Assembly (NCBI RefSeq): GCF_000247695.1
Contig: NW_004624801.1
Location: 3,158,055-3,222,054 of the forward strand
Reading direction: 5' to 3'
Length of the DNA stretch: 64,000 nucleotides
DNA from: Heterocephalus glaber
Taxonomy: Eukaryota; Chordata; Mammalia; Rodentia; Bathyergidae
Within the stretch, counting starts at the first letter, position 1, and each line of letters begins with the position of its first letter. Below the pieces are notes generated by a model. The model was not told where the DNA came from. It searched no databases and worked only from the letters and a program-made list of their open reading frames with translations. Positions 32,306 through 43,790 of this stretch are shown here, in pieces. The position numbers and the translations under genes were made by a program.

Positions 32306-35300
32306 GGCTTATTGGAGGGATGGAGGGATGGATGGATGGGTGGGTAACAAAGGTGTTTGTACCTATGTAGGAAGATTGTGTACAGATGTAGTTTTCAGAG
32401 GCATGCTCATATGCTCACACTTGTCTGTGTCATGGCTTTGGTTTGCTTATTTGTACCTATCAGAACCATACATAAAAGTATATATTTGCTATTTCTAAAT
32501 GATCTAACAGTCGAATAGCACTAAAAAAAAAGTGCTCATGTTGGAAAACTAAATATGCATTCAGTATCACCACTGCCAAATCAGCTTTGGAACTTGTCTT
32601 TAAAAATCTGGAGCTGAAACCATGATATTTAGAATAAACTCCATGCCAAATCTTCATAGTGGAGAAGGGCTATGACTTTTCATACTCTGGTAGGTTGTTT
32701 AAAATAGGTGTATGCTGTGTATATGCAGAAAAGTTGTATAAAACTAAGCTCTGTGTAAATGAGCTTATGTTTGAAGGAACCCTGAGTGAATCTTTCTACA
32801 GCGTCACGCTGTGAGCCGACACCTCCCTGGTCACTGACCCTGTCGGATCACATTAGGATCCTACAACATTTTTACCCACTTCTACTATAGGAGCCAGGAC
32901 ACCTGTTAAGCCTTACATCCAATTATTCAAAGGAGTTCAATGTTCCGGCGGGCTAGAAGCGAAGCCAGGGAGTTGTCATGCTTCGCCACCCCAAATAAAA
33001 GAGTCTTTACAGGGAGTAAGACAGAGCGTCTGAAGTGGCATGGAGAAATTAGTTCTTGGCAGCAGGCACAGGGACAATCTGTTGGAAAAGATATCTGGCT
33101 GCAGGAGAGTGAGATGGGAAAAAGGGTGGAGGGCTGGAGGAGGAACAGCAGCAGCCTTCAGGGTCCATGCGGGTGAGAGAAGGAGGCACATGAATGACTT
33201 GAGGGATGAGGAAGCCTCCCACAGCCCCTCCCTAGTCGGCCTGGCCATCTGTTCTGGGACCGCCAGCAGGTGGTCACCATGAAGCTTGGGGACTGGCAGG
33301 CACGTTAGCAAACAAAGCCCTCGGCTGGCTGGCCCAAAAAAGGAGAAAGGAAAAGCTCCCAGTGGACCCTTGCTTTTGGGAAATGGCCAAGTCCCCTCCC
33401 TGGGTCTCACCTAGCTGAACAAAGCCCCTCCTGGCCCTGCAACCAAAATCCCCATCAATGCCCATGGGTCCCCCCGGAACTACTGCCCGTGTCAAGGATG
33501 AAAAACCTATGCTTCTGCCTTGTAGATACTTTTGTAGTGTGCAGCAAAAGCCTCACTTGAAGCTTCAGGATTCAACTCAAAAACAGGCAGAGCTCCTGGA
33601 GAAAGCTCACCAAGCTCCTTCCCCAAATCCACGTGTCTGTAACAGCTCCCTGCGTCCCCCTACACACACACTCGTTCATCTGGGCCTCTAGCAATCTCAC
33701 CTGGGCCAAGATTGCAAGCAGCTGCAACTGCCTCTCTCCAGGAAAGCCAACCTGATCTTGGCTAGGGCCCCAGAGAAAGGCGATTCTTTGCTGGTAATGC
33801 CAGAGCGGTAAAAGCCACTAGGGAAACGGAAGGCAGAAAGTCAGAATCTGCTGCGTAGGATGACTTCCGAGGCACTGCTATCACTCTGACGGGGCCCAAA
33901 TAGGCAGGAAGACGGGGAGGGGAAGAAAGGAGAGAAAAGCAAAGCTATGGCGTGGGCTTTGGGCTTTATTCGCAAGGTCTGGTTCCTGGCGCTCAGAGAC
34001 CACCCAGGAGTTCTGTGTGATCGCCCCACCTTGGGGCCAGTTTAGGAACTGCAGCCTCTTGGGAAGCGGAGGGTTTACGGCAGTACAGTAACCCTTGCCC
34101 CCTGATAGGCCAGGAGGGTTCAAAGCTTTGCTTTCCTCAGTCCCAGTTTCTCCTGGTCAACGAAATATTAAATGGAAAATTCCAGTAATAAATGACTCAT
34201 AAGTTTTAAGCAGCTTGTATTAGAGTAGACTGTTATAATTGTTCTATTTTATTAGTTGTTTTTAATCTCTTAGGGTGCTTAATTTTTAAATTAAACTTTA
34301 ATATATGTATCGGAAGAAACATAGTATATATAGGGTTCTGTACCAACTGTGGTTTCAGGCATCCAGTCGGGGATCTTGGAACCCTTCCCCTAAAGATAAG
34401 GGGGACAGAGGTACATCAACTGCAGTTACTCAATCAACTCCTGGCTTTGTTTCTTGCCCTTCAGCAATAAAATGCCGGGCTCTGAGAGAAGGTGCTAGAT
34501 GCTCCGTGATCAGTATGAAGACCACCCTTTGACAATGCCAAGACAGCACCCCACCTGGAGATCCCTCCCGTGGGCCTGTGCCCCCAGAGTCCCGTCTCAT
34601 GTACTACGTATTCCGTGCCCCATTACAAGCGAGCTATCATTTTGGTACGGGAAGAAAAGGACAAGGAGGCTGTCCAGAGTGAGGAGGGCCTCTCATAGAG
34701 GGAGGGCAAGCGGGGACTCCTTGTGGAGGTCCCTGGCTGTTGGTGACACACAGGCACACAGGCCCCAGGAGGGAAGACACCAGAAGCAGGAGGGGCATCC
34801 AAGCCAGTGTGGTCATTCTATCACTTTGGCCAGGGTTAAATCTGGCCCTGACCTTCATTGCTCTAAACGCAGACAAAAACACTGAGACTCCTTTGCTGAT
34901 CCTGGCTCATTTGTGAAGCTGCTGCTCCTCTCACAAGCTGTGCAAGAGCTGCAAGAGACAGCATATCCAAAATCCGCACCTGCAAAAGGGCACCAAGGCA
35001 CTCCCATCCTACCACACACTAGGAGACGAGGGGCATTTGCTCCCCAAAGGGACTTTCCCTTGGGACAGGGAAACCTGGAGCCCCACCTATAGGCACAGCA
35101 CAGGTTCCTAGGCCCATGGGCTACATAAACCCTGCTCTGTGCTGCTCTGCCCTTGCATCAGGATTCAGCCAGGAGTAGAGCCCCCAGTGCTTGGGGGATG
35201 ACCCAGGGCACTCTTTTGACCTCCTTCACACTAAGCTCCTTCACCTCCGAAATGAGGAGTTTCAACTTGCGGTGGCTCCCAGCCCCATTCACATTAAGAC

Positions 35301-35310
35301 TGTCTGGGGA
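32306..35310. other. 3 kb unassigned upstream sequence
   Basis: Starts with a GGAT-rich stretch (32315-32345). Several overlapping short frames between 32940 and 34885 occur on both strands and lack family features. No SINE seen; the first long SINE-free tract approaching SSTR2. Confidence 0.4.
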
Positions 35311-35405
35311 GCTCCGAAACATGACCTGGGGTCCATCCCAGGTCCATTCAGTTGGAATCGCTGAGGATGGAGCTAGCCTGGGCATCCTTATTGTTTAAAC
35401 CTCTC
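35310..35405 (-). mobile_element. MER5-like hAT relic
   Basis: CTGGGGTCCATCCCAGGTCC, TCAGTTGGAATCGCTGAGGATGG resemble the MER5 middle part. Confidence 0.4.
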
Positions 35406-35779
35406 GGTGCTTCTCCTGCAAGGCCTGGTACTAGTGCTCTGGACAGCACTCTGCTGCAGTAAGTCTACTGTCCCACCCTGCTGGCAGCTCTCTGCTTCCA
35501 GCAAGAGGCCCACCCATTCCTGAGAGCAGCAAGTCTCCCACCTGCACAGCAGGAGGGAACCAGGCACCTTTTGCTTCCTGGCTCCATCTGGAAAGGGGAT
35601 GAATGGGAGGTCTCAGGAGGACTAGATGGTTGTCAGGGCCTCAGAGAACTTGGAGACCAAGCACTGAGAGCAACAAAGGTCATTCATCAGGGGAGGAAAT
35701 AGTCCCTCCTCCATTTACTCAAGCCCGATTTGCCAACCTCTGTTCCCCTGCATAATGTGCGGCAGTATTCACACCTGGG

Positions 35780-35998
35780 AGGCCAGAGTGGCTCACCTCT
35801 GTTACTTGGTAGCTGTGTGGCTCTGGGCAGGGCACTTAACTTCTCTGCCTTAGTTGCTTCATTCACAACTGAAGATAAGAAGATATTAATTATGCAGATG
35901 TCCTTGATAGGATTGCAAGGAGGATTAAATGAGTTAATATAAAGTCTCTAGTACAATACCTGGCACACAGTAAACACTCAAAGAGTGTTAAAAATTAT
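35780..35998 (+). mobile_element. MIR SINE
   Basis: TAGCTGTGTGGCTCTGGGCAGG, TTCTCTGCCTTAGTTGC, AGGATTAAATGAGTTAATAT, CTGGCACACAGTAAACACTC: MIR core and 3' part in order. Confidence 0.8.
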
Positions 35999-36060
35999 TC
36001 ATCAGGAAGGTTCCTGGGGCTGGCTAAATTGTGAAGCATTAGGTTAAAGATCAACAGGTT

Positions 36061-36160
36061 CCTTTTGGTTTTTGGGGGTTTTTTTGGTACCGGGGATCAA
36101 ACTCGCGTCCTTGCACTTTCAAGGCAGGTGGCTGAACCACTGAGCTAAATTCCCGGCCCG
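36061..36160 (-). mobile_element. ID-like SINE with 10-bp TSD
   Basis: Minus-strand copy ending in GAGCTAAATTCCCGGCCC. Exact duplication TCAACAGGTT at 36051-36060 and 36161-36170. It is the ID copy nearest upstream of SSTR2. Confidence 0.95.
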
Positions 36161-36194
36161 TCAACAGGTTTCTTTACTGTAAGACTTCTCAAAA

Positions 36195-36303
36195 TGACAA
36201 TATTAACAAGGCACGTACCACAAAGAATGGGAGGATTGAATGAATTAATAGATGCACTCGCTGCCTTGTGCACATAATGGATCCTTCATAAATGTTAACT
36301 CTA
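36195..36303 (+). mobile_element. MIR 3' fragment
   Basis: GGGAGGATTGAATGAATTAATAG and ATCCTTCATAAATGTTAACT. Confidence 0.5.
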
Positions 36304-36312
36304 GGCTTAAGT

Positions 36313-36483
36313 TTTTGTTTTTGCTTTCTGGTCCTGGGGATTGAATGCTCTGCCGCTGAGCTATGTATTTAGTATTTTGTTGTTGTTGTTCATTAAATTG
36401 CTCAGGCTGTCCTCAAACTTTTGATCCTCTTGCCTCCACCTCCAGTATCCAGGATTACATGCATGTACTACTGTGCCCAGGTA
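36313..36483 (-). mobile_element. B1-dID dimeric SINE
   Basis: ID half (GTCCTGGGGATTGAATGC, GCTGAGCTATG), TTG-repeat linker, B1 half (TTGCTCAGGCTGTCCTC, ATCCAGGATTACATGC). Confidence 0.78.
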
Positions 36484-36829
36484 CCTTTGAGTGTCCTTAA
36501 TAAGCACCATAAATCAACAAGACAGGGAGTGCTGGGGCAGCTTCTCCCTTAATTATTTGTGCTCCTTTTCCACAGAGTGTATTTCGGAATGAGGGCTCCA
36601 AGCAGCACGCTCTGGGAAAAGTCACTAAGGGAATGGTCGGTCATCTGCTTTCCAACTCTTACCAAGGGATTGAAAAGGACACGCATGGGCCCGGGTGAGA
36701 GCAACGAGGGTTCTGTTATCAGGAATGGCACATTGGGGAAGAGACGTGGTGGGTCTTCCTCTCCTCCCCTAGCTTTCGCAGCCCATGTGCGTGGTGTCCC
36801 CGTGGAGACCGTGTGAGTCTGTGATTCTG

Positions 36830-36990
36830 TGGAGCTGATTCAATTCTTGACTCTTCCATCTCCTAATGAGGTGGTCTTGGGCATGCCACCTGGCCTCTCT
36901 GAGTCTAGCATCTTCAAGTGCATGATGACAGGACAGGGTTTATAAACCTGACAATGTGTAAAGTCCCTTCTGGCTCTATGTATGTACATT
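36830..36990 (+). mobile_element. MIR SINE relic
   Basis: GGTCTTGGGCATGCCACCTGGCCTCTCTGAG, CATCTTCAAGTGCATGATGACAGG follow the MIR core. Confidence 0.55.
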
Positions 36991-37689
36991 TCTCCCATAG
37001 TGAAGGAGGGAAGAGGAGAAGGAATAACATCTAGTTCTTGATCCCTAATTCTAGATTATTTGAAAGTTGTTTCCAGAGAGGTTCCAATGCCTGCTACCCC
37101 TTAGCCCATGTGTTCCCTGAGGACTGAGGATGCTAATAGAGAAAAATAGTAATGTGCTAAGCTAGACTCCTAGCCATCAAGTGATGGGGGAGAGAAAGGT
37201 GCTCATATTAACCTCTGTGCATTTGAAGAGATCATTAAAAGCCCATTACACCAAAGAGCTCTGCTTTTAAATAGAATTATGGTGACTACCACCCATATTT
37301 TCTAGACCAAGCACCAGGCCCTACGCTATCAGAAAGGATTTTTAATGCCATCTGATATAAGATGCCATCTTGAACATGGAATGTGAAAGTTCACCTCTCA
37401 ATTTTGGTAGAATGCAGATGGCTTGTTGGGAGACAAGGGACAGAATAGCTGCAAACAGGAGTGTTTCTGGAAGCCCAGGTAATATGACCATCATGCCCAA
37501 CACCCCTGTACACCCAACATGCCACACAATGGGAGCGTTGCTCTTTTCCCATCAACAAAAGCAGCTAGCCTCGTACTTAGCATTCATTCCCACGGAGGCA
37601 ATAAAAACCACACTGGATGCTTGGATTGGCATCTATCATGCCCAGCCAGGTCTAGTTCTGTTCCCGGGGCTCTGTCACTTTCTTCTAGG
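36991..37689. other. SINE-free upstream sequence
   Basis: No gene or young repeat; short frames at 37342-37749 on both strands only. Confidence 0.4.
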
Positions 37690-37985
37690 CTTAACTGCAA
37701 TATTTACTTTCACCGAATAGATTGCAAAGTAACAATGTCTCCCATTTAATTTATTAAACCAAGACACATTAATGACCTACTTGGAAGTTTGATGTCTTCA
37801 CAGCAGAGCTCCCAGGCTGAGAACTTCTCAAAGAAAGAGTGAGCTGAGAGCATTGGCCTGGCCCTTTGTCCTGCACCTGTTCTTAATTTCCTGCTGTCTG
37901 TTGTCCCTCTGATAAGTGTTGAAAGGGGAAGAAGTGTTATTTAATTGCTGTAAAACATCAAACAAGCCAGTGGAAGGTTATCTCC
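37690..37985. promoter_or_regulatory. Candidate conserved enhancer about 2.2 kb upstream of SSTR2
   Basis: Unique sequence without recognisable repeats that packs SOX-type (AACAATG, CCTTTGT), E-box (CACCTG), GATA-type (TGATAAG) and homeodomain-type (TTTAATTG) motifs into 300 bp. This is typical of a conserved non-coding element but not proof of one. Confidence 0.3.
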
Positions 37986-39360
37986 TTCCCAACCCCTCTA
38001 TTTTTTTGGTTCAAGATTTTGTTACTTAGTTATTGACCCTGCTACAGTGGAAGGAGAGGTGGCCCCATGTGGGTAAGAGCTGCCTTTGCAGGGAGTGGAG
38101 GAAAACCAAAGTGGTGGGAATCAAACAGGGACTAGGCACTCAGGCTAGCTGCTGAGCACAGGCAGCAGCAAAGTCAAACAGCTCTTTCGAGGTGGGAAAG
38201 GTGGGAAAGGTGGGGGAGGCATACAGGATCCAGACAAAATAAAAAATTATTTAAATCCCACCTTTTCTGCCGCCAAGGTCAATAGGTGCATTCAGATCCC
38301 ACGCAGCCAGCTGCAGGGAAGTCAGATGTGCCTGAAGAGGATGGGCCCAGTACTTCTTCTTCCATTCAGTCTTGAGATGTAGCCAGGGCAGTCTTTGGTC
38401 ACCCCAGTTAAAGAACATACAGAGACACCAGCTGCTCACTGAGTTGCCTCGAATGGCAACTATTTAGCTGAGAGTCCAGGAGCAGCTTGTTTTTGCTGGT
38501 GGGACTCATACTAAAACTATAAGCAAAAACAAAAACAAAAAAACATCAAAACTGCACAGTCCCATTAGAATCACCATGTGTGTGTGTGGGGGGGGACATT
38601 CACAGCCAGTGGCTATTTCTTGTATGTGTTATGAAAGGGTGGCTATGTTTTTAAATGATACATGAATTTGTGATCCATGGTTTGAGAACATTTACAAGAC
38701 AACATAGAACCAAGGAAATGAATTTAAGGGTAGCATGGGCACTGCCTGGCTCTTCCTTGTCCACCTCTTTCCTTGGAAACCGTCAGGGTCATGGATTGTA
38801 AAGTAGAGGTGGCAACAGGTTTTGTAACTGTGTCACCAGTGGAGGCAGAGTTCTCCTGAGCCCAATTCTGCGACCACTTCTTCCTCTTCCATCGAACAGG
38901 AAAAGGGGACACAGCCATCTTCCGGTGAACACCCACCCTGGCCTCTCTACCCTGCACACAGGAGTCTAAAGATAAGCTGACACCCAGCTTGGCTGGGACA
39001 TCAGACAGTCACGGGTTCAGGTTCCATCTCACCCAGGAGCTCCAGGCTGATCAACAGCTCAGAAAAACATGAAGCCAACCAAAGTTCCTGACTTCTATGT
39101 TTACAAGCAGCTCACCGCTGCTTTAACTGCTGGTCCCTTCCCTGCATCTCCCACTCCACCTTCTAAACAGTCTCTGGACTTTTGCTTATCATTGGTGCAT
39201 TGATAACTGGATGACAGGATGGACAGATCAAGGCAGCTCAGCCCACGGAGAAAGTTAGTTGGGGCTTGGTTTCTGATTTCCCACCCTCTAAAAATGTACC
39301 CGGAATGGTGTGTGTGTGTGAGCCTGGAGGAGGGCGAGGAAAGGAAAGCTGCGGGATTGA
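37986..39360. other. SINE-free SSTR2 upstream region
   Basis: No gene or repeat family recognised. A GTGTGTGTGGGGGGGG tract lies near 38579-38594 and a GT tract at 39309-39320. Confidence 0.4.
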
Positions 39361-39445
39361 TTATGGCTTATTAAACTATTGGAACACAAGCTGAATCATC
39401 ATAGTCAAAAAATAAATAGCTGCAGCTTGATGCAACACAACTCCC
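39361..39445. promoter_or_regulatory. AT-rich unique block upstream of SSTR2 island
   Basis: A short non-repetitive AT-rich stretch with an AP-1/Maf-like TGAATCATCA (39392-39401) and homeodomain-type TTATTAAA, next to the GC-rich island. The composition suggests a proximal regulatory element; this is inference only. Confidence 0.3.
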
Positions 39446-40039
39446 ACTTCTCGCCGGCTCCCGTTTGCTCCGCATAGCACAGCGTAGGCAGAGCGGCTGT
39501 GCCAGGCTGGCAGGCCGTGCTGACTGACAGGCTCAAGCAAGGGGACAGCGGGTCCCTGGGCCTCCACCCTTGGCTGAGGCCCTGGCAGCTGCTCGAATTG
39601 CATCTTGGGCCTCAGGTGCAGCTCACACACCTGCCTTCGTTCGCAGCTGCATGGAGAAGCGGGGTCCTCCGCCTCCCTTCGCTCTGTAGCTTTTCCCTGG
39701 TGCTGCACCTTGTTCCCTGCAACCCAGGGCTGGTCCACGGTGGACGCTGCTTTGCCAACTTGTGTGACTAAGAAAATCACAGGTCCCAGGACAAGTGTGG
39801 ACACCACCACAACCACCACTACCCCCCACGCCAGCTGCCCGGAATGTGTCGGGTGAGAGGCAATCGGAGGGAAAGCGGCGCGAGTCCTCGCCCGCGAGTC
39901 TTGGGGAATCTGGGATCACTTCACCCTTCACGCCCCCGCAAGCAGGTCCCTCTTCCCGCTCTCCCCGGGGACCCGCGCACTCGGCCCGGCCCGCAGCCCT
40001 CCGCGGTATTCTCCTCCGGTCTCACTCCAGTCCTCCTAC

Positions 40040-40100
40040 AGGACCCGGCGGGCGGGCGGAGCGAAGCCGTGGTGACGTAACTGGAGGGGGGCGCTGTGGG
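40040..40100 (+). promoter_or_regulatory. SSTR2: Putative SSTR2 core promoter: GC boxes, CRE-like site
   Basis: GC boxes of the GGCGGGCGG type at 40047-40060 are followed by a CRE-like TGACGTAA at 40073-40080 and a GGGGGGCGCTGTGG stretch at 40086-40099 that partly resembles a CTCF core. I see no TATA box at a suitable place. Somatostatin receptor genes are known to respond to cAMP and hormones, so the CRE-like element is a reasonable candidate; binding is inference. Confidence 0.45.
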
Positions 40101-40358
40101 GAAATGTGCCCAGGGGCTCCGGCCCGCCCGGGCCAGTCCAGCGAGGCCACCCGCGCACAGGGCTCAGTCCGCAGCTCGGCGCTGGCGGCTCGCGGGCCAG
40201 GTCGGTTCCTCAGCGCGCGAGGAGCCTGAGGGGCCGGGAGCCGGGACGCCCGGCATCAGGCACCCGCCAAGCTGCTGCGCTCCCTGGCACCCGGGCGGGT
40301 AAGGGACAGCCACTGGGCGCTGGCGAGCCCAGATAAGGCACTGCCGCGGAAAACCAAG
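40100..40358 (+). other. SSTR2: SSTR2 non-coding exon 1 (5' end approximate)
   Basis: GC-rich sequence just after the core promoter ends at a good donor, CCAAG|GTAAAG, at 40358/40359. SSTR2 in other mammals has a non-coding first exon in a CpG island about 4 kb upstream of the coding exon, and the spacing here agrees. The transcription start cannot be seen; I place it near 40100 from the cluster of GC boxes and the CRE-like site immediately upstream. No ATG-initiated frame in this exon resembles a protein. Confidence 0.6.
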
Positions 40359-41181
40359 GTAAAGTGTGTGTGCGTGCATGTGCGTTGTGTGTGGCCGAGA
40401 GGCAGACGGAGAGATGCAGGGAGCGAGAAGCGCAGCTGGGCACCTGTGTGCGTCTGCGCTGACGGTCGCGCGCCCATCCGTGCGAAGAGCACAGGTCCCG
40501 GTGCACGATTCTCCGCCCTTGTGCCTGTCGGCGATGATTGTGTGACTGTGTGGGAACGAACGACAGGGGTGTCCTGGCGTAAGTCGGGGGCTGCTGGTGG
40601 TGCGTGCGCCCGTGTGCTCGGCGCGTGCCCTGCAGCCCGAGCGTCCAGCGGTAGCTATGATGGGGGCAACTTCTTTCCGAGCCACTTGCAAAAGAGCCCC
40701 GCAGCAAGGCGAGCGAGGCCAGCGGAAGGGATGTGTCGGGGCCACGCCGGGCTCCCGCAGGCGCGCATCTCCGAGATCCCGAGCTCTGAACCTGGGAGTG
40801 GCAGGCGCGGGGGCCCCGGGCGGAGAGAAGAGGGGATTCCCCGCCTGGCTGGAGAGGCGGATGCGGACTGCCGTGGGGTCTCACCTCCTGCCTCTGGGCG
40901 GAGACCATAGTCTGCCTAGACCGCTGGTCAAACCCCCCAGGCAACTGGCGTCACCTCCAGCTGTCCGTGGCACCTCGGTCGCACTCTGTTTAGAGCCTGG
41001 ACGTGCTGGCACTGTAGTCTTCGTTCACTCTCCCTACACCTTCCCGGAAATCCTTTAGGAGACCCTGCTCTGAGGGTCCGGAGTTGAAGGAGGGTTTTCA
41101 CAGCTCCAGCTCCGCTGTCCCCCCCAGCAAAGATGCAGACTCCTGGACCACAACTCCCAGGGCTCCTCTCCTGGACTCCCG

Positions 41182-41199
41182 CCCCCCCCCCCCCCCCCC
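41182..41199. repeat. Poly-C run (18 bases) in SSTR2 intron 1
   Basis: Uninterrupted C18, i.e. G18 on the minus strand, capable of quadruplex/i-motif folding. Confidence 0.95.
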
Positions 41200-42589
41200 G
41201 CTTTGGCCAGCACCAGGGCTTTTCCCAGGCGCTCTAGCGCTGCGGTGGCCCACACCGAATTGCTGTCTCTCTGCCAGTGGGGGCTCCCGGCTCAAGCCCC
41301 AGAGGCCCAGCTGGTTTACCGGCTAGGCTGGAAGGGAGGCGGGAGTGGGGGTTAAATGCAGAAAGATGCTGGGAAGACAATAACCAAAGCTAAGTAGGAT
41401 TTAGGGGCACCCGGATGTCAGGACCCCATTCCATCTCTCATTCCTGCTCCGGAATATAGGAAGGGACCACTGTAACTCTCCTCTTCAAAAGAGCCTGGCC
41501 ATAAGCTCAGAGTAAACCAACAACCAGGCCATTCCCTGTAGCTAATAGTTCTTAAACTGGAAAAATAAAGAAAGCAGAAAATCAGACTTCCTAGTACATT
41601 TAATTTAACCACAATTCAACAAGTATTGACTGCTTAGCATTTGCAGTCTACTTGCTGTGGGACAAACATGAAGCAGAAGGCTCTCAGAGACCTTAGGCAG
41701 CTGAGTTCCTTGCTAAATGAGACTCACATGATTCGAGCTTATTTCTTCCTGGAGGAGCCTCTCCCAGCTCCATCTATCACCTCTGCTACCTTTACCAGGG
41801 CTCTGAACCCCATCTCTTGCTGCATCTCAAACATGCTTCTCAGCCTATTTTGGGGGAAAAAAAACCCCAAAATAACCTGACCCTCATGTACTTTGGTCCA
41901 GGAAAAGGCACAGCTACAGCTGGAAAATGGCATCTGACCTTTCCTCACATCCCCTCCATCATCATCATCATCATCCCAAGAGCTCTAGATGGGGCTTCTG
42001 TGGCCCTGGGGCTCTTCAGCGTAACCCAGGCATTAGAGTATGACCATTTGTGGTATAGATTTGGGCCTCCAGCAAGGCTAAGGGTTAACATACACTCCAA
42101 GTGCAGCCAGCTGAAATAGAATTCTGGATCTGTAGAATTAAATAATAGGTGAGATGGTTAAAAACGATAGTGGAAACAATTTAAGTTAATCCGGGGATAC
42201 TAAAAACAGCTTCTTTACAGCCTCTGTAATAGCTGTCAGCTTATGCTTTTTTGCCCAATGCAGACATGAAATCCTGGGTCCCCAAAGTACTTTGAAAAAT
42301 GGATTGGCCACAAAGCCCAGACTCTGCAGACACTGCGATGGGGGATATTAGCACAGAAAGAGTAAGCAGTGTGCCTGGCAATATGGAATGAATCACAAGC
42401 AAAGGTGGGCAGGGATGCTCTTGTATTTGTTTTTGCCTAAATCTCCTTTACCTGCTTTGTCTGTGAGCATTAAGCATTCACTCTCTCATCTATTCGCAGG
42501 CACCAGAAAAAGTACCCTGTGTGGGGAAAATGTGTCAGCCAGATTCCTTATTCCTACTATGTGCTGGACACACCACCCCTGGCATCTTC

Positions 42590-42870
42590 CTTCTCCTGGA
42601 CTGACTTCCTGCCCTGTCCTTTTGTTTCACTCTCATACACTCAAGGCCCAGCTCCAAAATCCCTCCTGTGAAGCTTTCTCTACATCCCCAAGGAAGAAAG
42701 GAATTCTTACAGCCTTTTTTAATATCTCTGTGCCATTCACACCCTATATGAGTTGCCTTCCTTGGCTGTCTCCCTACTAAATTTTCACTCCCTAGAGGGT
42801 ACCAGCCTGTCTTTGTGCCCAACACAAAGAAGCCCTCAGCCATGTATTTCAAATGATCGTAGATAAATCA
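42590..42870 (+). mobile_element. L2 LINE 3' fragment in intron 1
   Basis: CACTCAAGGCCCAGCTCCAAAATCC, TCCTGTGAAGC, CACTCCCTAGAGGGTACCAG, TTTGTGCCCAACACAAAG follow the L2 3' order. Confidence 0.6.
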
Positions 42871-43039
42871 TTTAAGAATGCAATGATCCATTGCCTTATA
42901 TCTTAAGCCAAGCCAATAGAGCAATAATTATTTGCTCAGCAAGCATGGAGGTAACACTGGAGTCAGTTGCTTTCAACCAAAGCCCACTTATCAGCCACTT
43001 GTTTTCCAGTCTGTTGAACAGCAGATTCGCTGCCATGAA

Positions 43040-43185
43040 AGGCAGAGGAGATGTAGGGCCAGGTGGCCTGTGTTCAAACCCCAACTCTGCCAACTATGAG
43101 AGTGAGCTCCTTAAAGCCTCTAAGCCTTGACATCCTCATCTTTAAAATGGGGATAATGTCCCACTTCTCAGGATGATGGGGAAGA
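43040..43185 (+). mobile_element. MIR SINE in intron 1
   Basis: CCTGTGTTCAAACCCCAACTCTGCC, CTCATCTTTAAAATGGGGATAAT. Confidence 0.75.
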
Positions 43186-43445
43186 TGGGAGGGTGTGGGA
43201 ATGAACTGTCTCAGAGTTTGGAACCTTCTGTATACACTAGAGAGAAAGGGTCCCTCAACTGGCTCCTGTTTTGGCCTTAATCAGGGAATTGCAGCCAAAT
43301 CCTCTAGAGTGTTAGAAATACTTTTTGGAGCAGCACCCTGGTCGGGGACTTTAGGAAAGGGCTCTCCTCACCATGAGGCAGACAAGTATCAGGGACTGGA
43401 GAAACAAGAATGGAACAGACAACATCTACACTAAAGCACACATTT

Positions 43446-43603
43446 AAAAAAAAATTTTTTTTTGTGACAAGTTCTCAGTATGTAGTTCAGGGTGCCCTTG
43501 AACTCACTATGTGGTCCAGGCTGGCCTGAAACAAGTGGCAGTCCTCCTGCCTCAGCCTCCCAAATGCTAGAATGACAGGCATGCCCCACCATGCCTAGCT
43601 TCA
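43446..43603 (-). mobile_element. B1-like SINE in intron 1
   Basis: GGTCCAGGCTGGCCTGAAAC, CTCAGCCTCCCAAATGC, GGCATGCCCCACCATGCC. Its 5' part (on this strand) includes a duplicated AGTATGTAG/ACTATGTGG segment, an internal duplication typical of some B1 lineages. Confidence 0.75.
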
Positions 43604-43704
43604 GACTTTTATTTCTAATACCACAAGACCATAAATTGATTCATCATGTAGGCAGATTTCAATAAACTGAAGATAATGAGATGGTGGAGGAATAAAGGGG
43701 AGAG

Positions 43705-43790
43705 GGCTCAACACAATGCTAGGTGTCTTCCCATACCTTCTCTCATTTAACTTTCACAGCACCCCCGTTTCAACAAAGGAGAGTCTGAGC
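43705..43790 (-). mobile_element. MIR fragment in intron 1
   Basis: CATACCTTCTCTCATTTAACTTTCACAGCACC is the MIR 3' region read in reverse (words only). Short. Confidence 0.4.

Larger units (their letters stand above)
39840..40870. promoter_or_regulatory. SSTR2: CpG island covering SSTR2 promoter and exon 1
   Basis: About 1 kb with dense CpG dinucleotides and GC-rich composition, in sharp contrast to AT-rich flanks. It spans the inferred promoter, exon 1 and the start of intron 1. Several long antisense frames here are by-products of the composition. Position relative to the coding exon agrees with SSTR2 in other mammals. Confidence 0.85.

Noticed and set aside
39376..39931. Long frames on both strands just before the island
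   Set aside because: Mutually overlapping in several phases, with GTGGT-type simple sequence at 39798-39825; no recognisable domain.
40164..40944. Overlapping antisense frames of 193 and 244 codons in the CpG island
   Set aside because: Produced by GC-rich composition with few stop codons; low-complexity Arg/Pro/Ser/His text, frames on both strands, no family motif.
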